From CBDHHC01 sp965263345 (GTDB lineage Bacteria > Pseudomonadota > Alphaproteobacteria > Rhizobiales > CBDHHC01): a stretch of 64,000 bases of DNA. The DNA lies in contig CBDHHC010000024.1 of assembly GCA_965263345.1 (NCBI GenBank), forward strand, positions 1 through 64,000, read 5' to 3'. The notes beneath the pieces were generated by a model that had not been told where the DNA came from, searched no databases, and was given only the letters and a program-made list of their open reading frames with translations. Shown here piece by piece: positions 10,316 through 19,462 of this stretch. The first letter of the stretch is position 1, and every line of letters begins with the position of its first letter. Both the position numbers and the translations under genes were made by a program.

Positions 10316-11607
10316 CGCAAAACTCCTAAAACATTCATTATTGTCAATGCGTATATTTGAGTTGCCACATATGATTTCTTGATTGAGATGCTTTCATTAA
10401 TAGGGGGCCCACCCGTCTTCACCAGGCCCAAAGGTTACCGCATTCATGCCCGCTTCACGAAATCTGATCGTATCATTGAAAGCATTTTTTCTATTTATTC
10501 CAGGTTCAGATTGGAAGAAGTTTAGAATAGGCGGATTTAAGAGAGGAGGCACGGCTCTTCATCTTCACTAACAGGGTTTGTAGCACCTACGAATAAGGAG
10601 TCTGGAACTTGTCTTATTGAATATGAAACACCATTATGACCTTTGAATGTATTGCTTATAACGGTGCTGATATCTTCTAAGACAGTTTCAATTGTCATTC
10701 CAGGAACAATGCCAACGACAGCAAGTGTTTAGAGTGCATGAGTCAGGTGAGAATTGCATTTCACCTGGTAAACCACCTTCAATTTTAACAATAGAAACAC
10801 AAGGTGGGGTGTGCCCCATGAGTTCTGTTTCCTCATGCCGGAAGGACATCGTGTTTAAGTGCGGGATAAGATCGCCCGCAAGATTGATAGCATTGACACC
10901 AGTATCAGGGCGCCAGATATGAGATTTTAATCCCTTTAAGAGTAATCTCGACAAGACAGTTACCTGCATTTGCTGTTGAGATATTGATACCCCAATCATC
11001 GCTGTCCCAACCCCAGGCAGTCGGTTTCTGCTGTAATTGAATAATCTGCTTTAAGACCAATAGTCTGAGTCATATATATGGACCCATGAGGGCCATTCTT
11101 TTCTTCATCTACAGTAAAGCAGTAATGAGATCACCTTTAAACTTAATTCCTGGCCTTCACAAGGGCTTGAAGAGCAACAATTGTTGCAGCTAGATTACCC
11201 CTTGTATCTGAGGTTCCTCTTGCAAAAGCCAATCTCCATGCTGTGTCGGATTAAAAGGATCTCATCACATTTGTCCCACCGTTCAGTCTCAACAGCTGGG
11301 TAGGTATCCAAATGATCATTAATCATTAAGCTTTGGGCCATCACCCGTTCCTTTTAATACGCCAACAATATTTGGGCGTCGAGGCTGGGACTCATATTTT
11401 CTTGACCTCCATTCCCAGAGCTTCAAGTTTACCAGCCACAAGCATGGCAATAGCTTCTTCTTCTGTTTCTATAATATTTGGATCTAAGGGGTTGGTTGAA
11501 CGTGGTTGACCTGTACGTATCATTTCACAGGCTAAATCTAGCCACAGATCTTGTGTGATATGCTGCAGAACAAGTTTTTCTCGTTCTGTTAAATTTTCTA
11601 CGTACAT
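10312..11607 (-). pseudogene. M20-family deacylase/peptidase (ArgE/DapE type), many frameshifts
   Basis: Zinc-dependent aminoacylase-type enzyme. Translating across frames shows the M20 landmarks in order: NDHLDTYP (His and Asp metal ligands), ARGTSDTRGNLAAT (bridging Asp), DEEKNGPHGS (catalytic Glu pair) and ITLKGLKSHIWRPDTGVNAI (dimerisation lid). The C-terminal block is GMNAVTFGPGEDGWAP. At least six single-base shifts are needed. Stop TGA at 10312-10314 overlaps the permease ATG, so it is the first gene of the operon. ATG 11607 starts MYVENLTEREK. The family is known to release amino acids from N-acyl substrates or act as a dipeptidase; the substrate here is unknown. Confidence 0.8.
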
Positions 11608-12123
11608 ACAAAACCCTTATAACAAGTAACTGAACTTACTTACAAATAAGAGCAACCGTTGTGCCAGGTTGGATGATAGTGTGAAAAATAAAGGAACGAA
11701 ATGTAAGGGTTTTGTATAAAGCATTGTTATAAATAATAAATTTCTCAAAAACTGATTATTTATATAGGTGCAAATATTTGCGCCTTATCTAAGCATTGAA
11801 CAATATTTATTATTTTAGAGATTTCATTGCCTACTTTTAGAATTAAAAAAAGTTATAGAATGGATCTGATTTATATCTGTTTTGTAGTTTCTTTTAACAA
11901 GAGTGAAGCTTGTTCGATTTAATAATAGGGTCAGTAACAATATATAGAAAAATTTGGGAATGGGTATAATGAAATTGTTATTAAATGTAGTATTTTTTAT
12001 TCTAAAAAACTAAGCATGAGTGAGACAGCTATTATACAACAAAAGAATGGTACCCAATTGTGATAACAATCATTGATTTTTCGTTAAAATATTTCGAATA
12101 ATATTTTTCTAATTTAATGTCAC
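11608..12123. other. Intergenic region upstream of the M20-transporter-amidase operon
   Basis: About 516 AT-rich bases. It should contain the minus-strand operon promoter. The only clear structure is a 20-bp palindrome at 11766-11785. No small ORF with a good ribosome site and no RNA gene was seen. Confidence 0.6.
11766..11785. promoter_or_regulatory. 20-bp palindrome upstream of the deacylase-transporter operon
   Basis: AGGTGCAAATATTTGCGCCT is symmetric about its centre except for one T/G position. It lies about 160 bases upstream of the M20 start, a place suited to a dimeric regulator site. It lacks a T tail, so a terminator is less likely. Confidence 0.45.
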
Positions 12124-12450
12124 TCAATAATCATTCACATCTTCACCGCTTGTTCGAAACATAGGCAGCTTGCGAATAAAATAGGCCAGCGTAACAGAAA
12201 TAACAGCATAAGTGAGTAGGGCTGATTTCCAGCTCCCTAGAAATTTAAATTGAATTTCCTCTTGAAATTTGACAAAAGACTCAACTTCATTTGACAGCTC
12301 AAGGCCGGCCATAATCATCGCAGATAGACCAAGTGCTACAGCAAAACCTTGGCCATCAAATATTTCAACTGTAATAAGAAACGCTCCAAAGATAGCCCAG
12401 AATTGCCAGGCTAATAAAGCATCAGCGACTAACTCTGTAATCCACTCCAT
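12124..12450 (-). CDS. Short NfeD-like membrane protein
   Basis: A 108-residue protein with three predicted membrane segments (around FWAIFGAFLITVEIF, GFAVALGLSAMIMAGL and ALLTYAVISVTLAYFI). The context marks it as an NfeD/YbbK-type partner of the SPFH protein: its ATG overlaps the upstream stop as TAATG. Such pairs sit in the membrane and are proposed to organise membrane domains or aid protein quality control. It lacks the C-terminal OB-fold of longer NfeD proteins. Given the indels around it, a shifted C-terminus cannot be excluded. Confidence 0.7.
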   Translation of the reverse strand: MEWITELVADALLAWQFWAIFGAFLITVEIFDGQGFAVALGLSAMIMAGLELSNEVESFVKFQEEIQFKFLGSWKSALLTYAVISVTLAYFIRKLPMFRTSGEDVNDY

Positions 12451-13348
12451 TAATTTTTTTTCCCATTTTTGATAATTTCAGTTATCGTTTCAAGACCTCC
12501 TAAAACGCCAGTTACATCTGAAGGAAGAATAATTAGTTTTGAATTTGGTGATTGGGCAAGTTTTTCAAATCGCTTCCAACTTTCTTTTTAATGATATTCA
12601 AAAATCAACTGCAGCTTGCCCATCCTTTTCAATAGCTTCAGCCGTAACTCTCACGGCATAAGCCTGAGCATCTGCTTCAATTTTAACAGCTTCAGATTCT
12701 CTTTGAGCAAGATATAAATTTGGCATCAGCATCAAGTTGTGTTGATTTGCGTTCCCCTTCTGCTTTAAGGACAATCGCACGTCTTTCACGCTCAGCTTCA
12801 AGTTGTTTCTGCATGCCCTTGACGGGTGACTTCATTAACCTCAACATCCAGGATCTCAGTTCGGGTAACTTCAATACCCCATTCAGCTGTACCCTCACTC
12901 ACATCATTCTTGATTTTATTGATAAGTGTCTCTCGTTTTGATTGCACTTCATCAAACTCAAGTTCACAGCATGCAGAACGAAATAATTGAAGCTGCCAGG
13001 ACCTTCACGCCCTCATTAAGGTCTCGAATTCTATACACAAGATCTTTCAGCTTGTGTGATGCGATAGAAAACTGGAAATCTCGAGTTCAATCTCCACATT
13101 ATCTCGAGTAATGATTTTCAGTTTTGTTGTTGGTAACTGACGTTCTAAAATACTCACTTTATGAGCAATTTGTTGCAAGAATGGAAAGATGAAATTTAAT
13201 CCCGCTTTTTAAGGTTTTATCATATTTTCCAAACCTCTCAATGATATAAAACCTCAGATTGAGGAACAACCTTAATTCCAGCGATAACAGTAATGATACC
13301 CAAAATTGAAAAAAAGATAATCAGAATTGGATAAGTATAAACGTCCAT
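12450..13348 (-). pseudogene. SPFH/Band-7 protein (stomatin/QmcA-like), frameshifted
   Basis: Membrane-anchored SPFH-domain protein. ATG 13348 follows CCGGAG. The N-part MDVYTYPILIIFFSILGIIT is a TM anchor followed by KVVPQSEVLYHERFGKYDKT. Other frames give LPTTKLKIITRDNVEIELE, AEWGIEVTRTEILDV and the coiled-coil QKQLEAERERRAIVLKAEGE. They are followed by AQRESEAVKIEADAQAYAVR and the C-terminal LILPSDVTGVLGGLETITE. At least five single-base shifts are needed, and total size is about 300 residues, normal for QmcA/paraslipin. The stop overlaps the NfeD-like ATG. Stomatin-type proteins form oligomeric rings with NfeD partners (family knowledge). Confidence 0.8.
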
Positions 13349-13722
13349 TATTGACTCCGGCTTATTATTTTTATCGAAAATATAATTTCGACATTTTTTT
13401 GATGTGTTTCCGATGATGATTTTCTTCTGTGAATCAATCATGTACAATCACTTACGAAATAGCATTTCGTATAACATGCAGGTTATTTTAAATACGCCAG
13501 ATTGAACCGTGAAGTGACTTCAGAAAAAATCCAAAAAATTTGGTTTCACCAAGTTTCAAAATATACTATTACGGAATTAATATATAACATTAACAAAATA
13601 ATTTAATTAATAACAGTGTATTGCAAAATTAAGTCATTTTTTTTGCCATATGGTCTAAAATAGCACCATGAGATTTCTTGCAAGTGATATGCATCTCAGG
13701 GAATAGTACCTTTGTTAGATGA
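13349..13722. other. Intergenic region between the SPFH gene and the uracil-DNA glycosylase gene
   Basis: About 370 AT-rich bases between two minus-strand genes. It should carry the SPFH promoter. No conserved feature, RNA gene or supported ORF was seen. Confidence 0.6.
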
Positions 13723-14583
13723 TTATAATTTGCTCTGTATTGCAAGCAGATCTTGCCAGGCTTGTTTCTTGCCAACGGGGCGATCTAAGCAGATATTGCA
13801 GGAAGCAATGTTGCAAGAAATGGAAAATCTTTTTTGCCAATCTGGATGGACTTCCATTTTCCTCTTAAACGCATAATCCCTTGAGTCGTATTGAGCAAAT
13901 GCTTGGCAGCAACACCTCCAAGAAAAACAATAAGCTTCGGATTTAATAAGCTCTATTTGCCTTTCAAGAAAGGGACGGCAAAATCTCCATTTCTTGTAAC
14001 GTAGGTGCACGGTTCCCAGGAGGGCGCCAGTATACAATGTTCGTAATATATACATTAACTCTCATTGCAATTAATAGATTTCAGCATTTTATCTAACAGT
14101 TGTCCCCCGCCGACCAACAAAGGAGTACCCTGTAGATCTTCATCCCGCCCAGGAGCTTCTCCAATAAACATGAGTTTTAGCCTGTCTTGCTTTCCGCGTG
14201 AAATACAGGTATTTTTAGCAGTTGCTTTTAAGTTACATCCTTGGAAATTTGCGATCAATTCATATAAATCTTCAAGTGAGTTTGCATGAGATGCTTTTTC
14301 ACGAGCAGACATAACAGCCGCATCATGAGGCTGAGAAGCAAATTTAGCTTGTTTATTTTTTGGTTTAGCAGGTGATAATTTTGCCTTTTTGCTCTTCAAA
14401 ACTCTTTTGAGTTTGAAATGCAGGTGTTTTTACGTCGTTTTGGAGAGGGGTTAATGGGCGCTTAGACCAATCGTACCAATTAATAGGATGATCACTGATT
14501 GCTTCATCGACACCAAGCTCTTGATACCAGGTGAGTATATTACATAGAGTTTTAGCATGATTGGTTGAAATAAACTGTGTCAT
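13723..14583 (-). pseudogene. Family-4 uracil-DNA glycosylase, frameshifted
   Basis: Removes uracil from DNA at the start of base-excision repair. The central fragment (14055-14399) has the Cys-bearing block FQGCNLKATAKNTC, the catalytic motif LMFIGEAPGRDEDLQGTPL and GGGQLLDKML, matching alphaproteobacterial family-4 enzymes. The first fragment (to ATG 14583, MTQFISTNHAKTL) is joined by a shift near 14395. The last fragment needs shifts near 14055, 13985 and beyond; corrected, it reads YITNIVYWRPPGNRAPT and CRPFLERQIELIKP, ending GKKQAWQDLLAIQSKL. Size is about 286 residues, as expected. Family is confident; the broken frames look like indel errors. Confidence 0.83.
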
Positions 14584-14980
14584 AATACAGATAAATTTGG
14601 TGTCGTTATTTTGAATTTTATAACATTAATTAAGGCGAGCAGGCCAATTTATTGTGATAGTTGAAGGAAATTATTAACTGTAAAGAGGAATATAATAGCT
14701 CTTAAGATATGAAATGTCAGAATACATGTATAGATTATAAGAAGTTAGTAAATAGGTTTTCCAATGTTTTTAAAGAGTTTCTAAAATAGAAAAAAAATCA
14801 TGAATTTTGCAAATGACCGCAGTTTTTGGTGTATTTCTAATCATAGAACCTTATTAGGGTCGATTTTACTAATTAAGATTACAGGTTAAAACAAATTTTG
14901 AACATTTTATTTTCTTGCAGAACAGTTTAAAAGGTTTAAATTTAAGTAATTGTTATTTTAACTTATAGGAAAGTGCCTCA
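14584..14980. other. Divergent intergenic region
   Basis: About 400 AT-rich bases between the minus-strand glycosylase and the plus-strand TPR gene. Both promoters must lie here. No repeat, RNA gene or clear operator was seen. Confidence 0.6.
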
Positions 14981-16744
14981 TTGGGACGTAATATGAAAAA
15001 TAATCTATTGAGATTTTATCGAATTGGCTTAGTTGTTGTACTCACATTTTTTATGGTTAGCTACACAGGTGCTATATCTGAGATAGCAAAAGTTGATAAT
15101 GTTCAAAGCACATCCTTGCTGGGAAGCTATCTCGCCGGACGTTTTGCAAATTCTCAAAGAGATACGAAGAACGCAATTCAATATTACAATATTGCACTTG
15201 AGAGAGACCCCAAAAGCCTTGTTCTAATTCAACAATCCTTATTATTAGAAATTACAGAAGGCAGATGGAAGCAAGCCAGTCAGCATGCACATGAATTATT
15301 AAAATTAGAGCCATACCACTATATTGCCAGACTATATCTAGGCTCAATGGCGTATAAAAATAAAAAATATGCGAAGTCGCGAGAGCATTTTTCTAAGATT
15401 GGCAAAAGTCCAATAGCATCTTTAACAGGGGAATTATCTAGAGCCTGGACCTATGTGGGTGAGAATAAAATGTCTGCAGCTTTAAAAATGTTAAAGGCAA
15501 AAAATGGAGCAGAAGGAGCAAGGTTTTATCGTCGTTATCATCGCGCATTGATCGCTGATCTTGCAGGAAAACATAAAACAGCAGAAAGTGAATATAGAAA
15601 GCTTAGCGCTGGTGCAAATCAGGATTTGCGTGTGTCACTAGCGTATGCGCACCATTTAGTTAATCGCAAGAAGTTTAAACAAGCAGGAAAACTAATAGAA
15701 AAGCACATCAAAAAAGCTGATCCTCATCCGCTTCATAAAAGATTATATGAAAATATCAAAGCAAAACGAGAAATGGATTTGCTAATCAAATCTCCTGATG
15801 CGGGTTTGGCAGAAGTACTGACTGTTTTTGGAGAAGCATGGCGCCGTGAAGCACCCTATAATGCTTTGATATATTTTAAGATTGCCCTTCATCTAAATCC
15901 AGATTTGGAGCTGACACATGCATCAATGGCAAGCATTTATGAAAGCACAAAAAAATATGAAGAGGCCATTCGAGCTTATGACTCTATTAAAAAGACATCG
16001 CCTTTATGGTCAAGGGCGCAGATTCGTAAAGCTGTAAATTATGATCTTCTTAAACGTGTTGATGATGCCAAAAAATTGTTGGAAGACTTAATTGCTCAAG
16101 CACCAAACGATATTCGTCCATTAAATGCCTTAGGAGATATTTTAAGACGACATAAAAGATATGAAGAAGCTATCAAAGCTTATGATAAAGCAATCTTATT
16201 AATTAAGAATCCAGAGCAGAGACACTGGGCTCAGTTTTATTTTAGAGGGGTTTCATATGAACGTCTCAACAAATGGGATGAAGCAGAAAAAGATTTGAAA
16301 AAAGCGCTCTCTCTAGATCCAAAACAACCATTAGTGCTGAATTATTTAGGCTATTCCTGGGTCGATCAAAACCGTAATCTCAAAAAAGCAATGGATTATA
16401 TTCGTACGGCTGTAAAACTGAAACCCAATGATGGATATATTGTTGATAGCTTAGGCTGGGCTCATTATCGCCTTGGAGAATATAAAAAAGCAGTAGAAAT
16501 CCTAGAGAGAGCAGTATCTTTAGAAGCAGACGATCCAGTTATAAACGATCATTTAGGCGATGCATATTGGCGTGTTGGACGTCGTTTGGAAGCTCGTTTC
16601 CAGTGGTCACAAGTGCTTACTTTGAAGCCTGAAGAAAAAGTCAAAAAAGAAGTCAAACGTAAATTGAAAGAAGGCTTGGTACCAGGAGAAGCACAAAATG
16701 AAGCCAAGCTTGAAAAAATAAAAGCAAATGTCATAAAAAAATAA
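14981..16744 (+). CDS. Exported TPR-repeat protein
   Basis: A 583-587-residue protein with an N-terminal signal/anchor (FYRIGLVVVLTFFMVSYTGA) and many tetratricopeptide repeats, for example KNAIQYYNIALERDPKS, EEAIKAYDKAILLIKNPE, DEAEKDLKKALSLDPKQP and KKAVEILERAVSLEADDP. TPR proteins act as scaffolds; this class is commonly found upstream of ispE in alphaproteobacteria, with unknown role. TTG at 14981 has AGGAAAG seven bases upstream, while the ATG at 14993 has only a weaker GGGACG. I keep the TTG, but ATG 14993 is the main alternative. The gene is intact, marking the end of the frameshift zone. ispE starts 24 bases after the stop. Confidence 0.85.
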   Translation: MGRNMKNNLLRFYRIGLVVVLTFFMVSYTGAISEIAKVDNVQSTSLLGSYLAGRFANSQRDTKNAIQYYNIALERDPKSLVLIQQSLLLEITEGRWKQASQHAHELLKLEPYHYIARLYLGSMAYKNKKYAKSREHFSKIGKSPIASLTGELSRAWTYVGENKMSAALKMLKAKNGAEGARFYRRYHRALIADLAGKHKTAESEYRKLSAGANQDLRVSLAYAHHLVNRKKFKQAGKLIEKHIKKADPHPLHKRLYENIKAKREMDLLIKSPDAGLAEVLTVFGEAWRREAPYNALIYFKIALHLNPDLELTHASMASIYESTKKYEEAIRAYDSIKKTSPLWSRAQIRKAVNYDLLKRVDDAKKLLEDLIAQAPNDIRPLNALGDILRRHKRYEEAIKAYDKAILLIKNPEQRHWAQFYFRGVSYERLNKWDEAEKDLKKALSLDPKQPLVLNYLGYSWVDQNRNLKKAMDYIRTAVKLKPNDGYIVDSLGWAHYRLGEYKKAVEILERAVSLEADDPVINDHLGDAYWRVGRRLEARFQWSQVLTLKPEEKVKKEVKRKLKEGLVPGEAQNEAKLEKIKANVIKK

Positions 16745-16768
16745 CTTCACGTTTGAGATAGATGCGTT

Positions 16769-17629
16769 TTGTTTCAAGAAATTGCTAAGGCAAAGATCAA
16801 CCTGACATTAAAAGTTAATGGCAAGCGCAAGACTGGTTATCATGAATTAATCAGTCTTGTTGCTTTTGCTGATTTTGGTGATATCGTTTCTTATAAACCA
16901 AATGACGAATACACCCTATCTGTGAGCGGCCCCTATAAGACCAATCTTATCGGTGAAAACCTGATTGACAAAACAACCGCTTACCTTTCAAAAAAATATG
17001 ATATTATTAAAGCCGGCGAACTGCACTTAATCAAAAACTTACCAGTTGGCTCTGGAATAGGTGGTGGGTCTGCGGATGCAGCTGCTGTCTTGCGCATTCT
17101 ATCAAATCAAATTACTGAGGGTATAAACGCATATAATTTGACAGAGATCTCAAATCATTTGGGGGCTGATATTCCAGTCTGTCTGAAACAACGGGCTGCA
17201 TTTATGACTGGAATAGGGGAGAGCATTTCTGTCTTAAATGATTTTCCCATAACTCCATGTTTGCTTGTTAATCCTGGGGTCCATGTGTCTACTGCAGACA
17301 TTTTTAAAGCTTTAAATGCTAAAGAAATAACTTATGCGGTCACAACAGACAAAGCCCTTCCAAATACTTTTACCAATATTGATCTTCTAATAGCTTTTAT
17401 GAAGCAACATCAAAATGATTTGCAAAAAATAACAGAAGAAAAACACCCTGAAATAAGTGAGGTATTATCGGATATACAAAATCAGCCAGGGTGTATTATT
17501 GCAAGAATGTCGGGAAGCGGTTCAACATGTTTTGGGTTATTTGAATCCCAAATATATGCGACTCAGGCGCATAAAAATATAACAGCTTATAGGCCTACGT
17601 GGTGGGCGAAATCAGGAAAACTCTCATAA
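16769..17629 (+). CDS. ispE: 4-diphosphocytidyl-2-C-methyl-D-erythritol kinase
   Basis: Phosphorylates CDP-methylerythritol with ATP in the non-mevalonate isoprenoid pathway. This GHMP-kinase family protein of 286 residues shows the start block AKAKINLTLKVNGKRKTGYH (substrate Lys/Asn), the ATP loop PVGSGIGGGSADAAA and the C-terminal ARMSGSGSTCFGLF. The start is TTG 16769, since the nearby ATG at 16762 is out of frame. It is co-directional with the TPR gene and probably in its transcript. Confidence 0.93.
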   Translation: MFQEIAKAKINLTLKVNGKRKTGYHELISLVAFADFGDIVSYKPNDEYTLSVSGPYKTNLIGENLIDKTTAYLSKKYDIIKAGELHLIKNLPVGSGIGGGSADAAAVLRILSNQITEGINAYNLTEISNHLGADIPVCLKQRAAFMTGIGESISVLNDFPITPCLLVNPGVHVSTADIFKALNAKEITYAVTTDKALPNTFTNIDLLIAFMKQHQNDLQKITEEKHPEISEVLSDIQNQPGCIIARMSGSGSTCFGLFESQIYATQAHKNITAYRPTWWAKSGKLS

Positions 17630-17818
17630 CTTCACCACAATGTTAAGCCAAGTCTCTCTTCTTCAACAGAGAATTACTTTGAACATGTCGTTAAAGCTAT
17701 ATATTAACGTAAAGTTCATATAGCCTAATCAATGATTCTCGATCTCACTAGTATAACAACATCTTGTTCTAATGAACAATGTGAAGTTTAGCATTTATAA
17801 ATTGATAGAATTTTTAAG

Positions 17819-18409
17819 ATGATAAAACCCTATTACATAATAACAGAGACATTTGGGCCTGAATGGGGAGATATGTGGACAAAATATATTCAGTGGTCTG
17901 GATTAGATCATCTTGAGGAAGTTGTAACCCTTGATAAAGAACTTTGTCCGCTTATAACTGATGTCAAAAATGAAACAGTTAAAGATGACGAGAAATTTTA
18001 CACAGACCCCCTTCTATTTCTTGATCCGGAAATCCTGCAGCACAATAAAAAATACATAAACCCATATATCTTTGATAGTGCAGAAATAATAATTGAGAAA
18101 TCTAAAGAATATAAAAGAAAAAATATTCTCTGCGTTTTCTGTGACCCCCAATCCTTGCCGATTATTCCTGCAAGCAATCCACCTTTTATTTTTCTTGGGT
18201 ATGATATAGTTGATCGTTTGACAAGCAATAGTGCATTAACAAACAGTGGGGGGTACCCGGATGTCTTTAAGAATGATGAGTTATCTGAGCAGGGCTTGTT
18301 AACAACTTACTCTCGTGCCTTTGAAGTAAAAACAAAACTAAAAGCACTCCAAAGGGAGGAATTACACGGCGATAGTAATATCTGGGCAATATTTAGGCTT
18401 GAAAAGTAA
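17819..18409 (+). CDS. Hypothetical protein, 196 residues
   Basis: Not recognised. A soluble protein with no signal peptide or membrane segment. It starts at ATG 17819 (MIKPYYIITETFGPEW), is mixed alpha/beta in composition, and has two regions that look ordered (KRKNILCVFCDPQSLPI and PFIFLGYDIVDRL). The next gene, a potassium-channel-like protein, begins 28 bases after its stop on the same strand, so the two may be one transcript. Confidence 0.65.
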   Translation: MIKPYYIITETFGPEWGDMWTKYIQWSGLDHLEEVVTLDKELCPLITDVKNETVKDDEKFYTDPLLFLDPEILQHNKKYINPYIFDSAEIIIEKSKEYKRKNILCVFCDPQSLPIIPASNPPFIFLGYDIVDRLTSNSALTNSGGYPDVFKNDELSEQGLLTTYSRAFEVKTKLKALQREELHGDSNIWAIFRLEK

Positions 18410-18436
18410 GCTGGATTTTCAAAAGAGGCTCTCAGA

Positions 18437-18862
18437 ATGTTACTTCAACTTATCATTGGTACTATAACGATAATATTTATTGTTATAGTGAGCGTTGAGT
18501 TATTGGAGGTCTTTTCAAAATGTATTCAAAAGATCAAAACATATTTCGAACAACATTACTATAAATTGTCCCGAAGTATTGTGATAGCTTGCTCTGTCCT
18601 CTGTGTGATGTTCACAATGACTTTTCAGGTTTGGATTTGGGCATTTGTCCTGCAGCTTACAGGCGCACTTTCTGGAATAGAGCCCTCAATATATTTTGCA
18701 TTGGTTTGTTTTACGACCTTAGGTTTTGGAGACATAATTCTATCAGAAGAATGGCGAATTTTATCCGCAATGATTGCAGCAAATGGTCTTTTGATGTTCA
18801 GTTGGGGGGCAGCATACTTACTGGATGTCTTTCAGACCATGAAAAAGAATAAGTTTTCATAA
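18437..18862 (+). CDS. Two-TM potassium-channel family protein
   Basis: A 141-residue inner-membrane protein. It has an N-terminal TM segment (LLQLIIGTITIIFIVIVSVE), a second hydrophobic stretch (IVIACSVLCVMFTMTFQVWI), then a pore loop with selectivity filter TTLGFGD and a last TM segment (MIAANGLLMFSWGAAYLLDV). This is the Ion_trans_2 layout (TM - pore helix - filter - TM). The filter has F where the canonical TVGYGD has Y, and TTLGFGD/TTLGYGD variants are known in bacterial small channels. No regulatory RCK domain is present. ATG 18437 follows GAGG. Confidence 0.8.
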   Translation: MLLQLIIGTITIIFIVIVSVELLEVFSKCIQKIKTYFEQHYYKLSRSIVIACSVLCVMFTMTFQVWIWAFVLQLTGALSGIEPSIYFALVCFTTLGFGDIILSEEWRILSAMIAANGLLMFSWGAAYLLDVFQTMKKNKFS

Positions 18863-19096
18863 TATTCCGCATGAAAACCGAGTCTGGAATATTTCGATAA
18901 ATCAATTTGTTAAAGACATAAAACGGCTACTTTTCCAAAGTAAGAGATCTTAATATATATAAATACACGTCATAGTAGTATTTATATCTTGAGCTTTATC
19001 CTAACTTGATATATTAGATTACTTGGTGATTTATAATTCGGGTGCACTGCAACATTTGTTATTTAAAATATTTTAATAAATATTTTGGAGGACGGA

Positions 19097-19321
19097 ATGT
19101 CTATTTCAAAATCTGGAAAGAGTTTAAATCATTATTACATTAATGAATTGCAACCAGAAATATGTTTTGTTCAAGAGAATAATAACGTAGATTTTTTGCT
19201 AGATGCGTCTTCTGAAGATATGAATGCAACATTTGAAGAAGATGATACTGAAGGCTCTGATTTTGGTATTGAGTTACAAGAAGTTGAAGACTTTGATTTT
19301 GATACCGAAGAGTTTTTTTAA
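19097..19321 (+). CDS. Small acidic protein, 74 residues
   Basis: Not recognised. ATG 19097 has a perfect GGAGG five bases before it, which favours it over the in-frame TTG at 19085. The C-terminal half is strongly acidic: SSEDMNATFEEDDTEGSD and then VEDFDFDTEEFF at the end. No signal peptide or cysteine pair is seen. The long upstream gap (from 18863) suggests its own promoter. It could be a nucleic-acid mimic, chaperone client or ion-binding peptide; nothing decides between these. Confidence 0.6.
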   Translation: MSISKSGKSLNHYYINELQPEICFVQENNNVDFLLDASSEDMNATFEEDDTEGSDFGIELQEVEDFDFDTEEFF

Positions 19322-19462
19322 ATGACTCTAATCTCATAAACTCGTGATTTTTCAATATTTTAGCATCTTCAATCTAACTTAGTCCAGGATGCTTTATAAA
19401 TCTATTGAACAATAAAAGAAGATATGACGACTAAAATATATAAACATTTTAGGAGTTGTCAT

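Noticed and set aside
6910..11607. Reading the broken M20-transporter-amidase operon as true pseudogenes by genome decay
   Set aside because: Indels are single-base, mostly in homopolymers, spread equally over unrelated and core genes (pckA, Atm1-like), and the conserved residues are intact. Sequence error explains this better, though it is not proved.
13660..13710. Short plus-strand frame resembling the start of a metallophosphoesterase
   Set aside because: It stops after about a dozen codons and no continuation was found in any frame.
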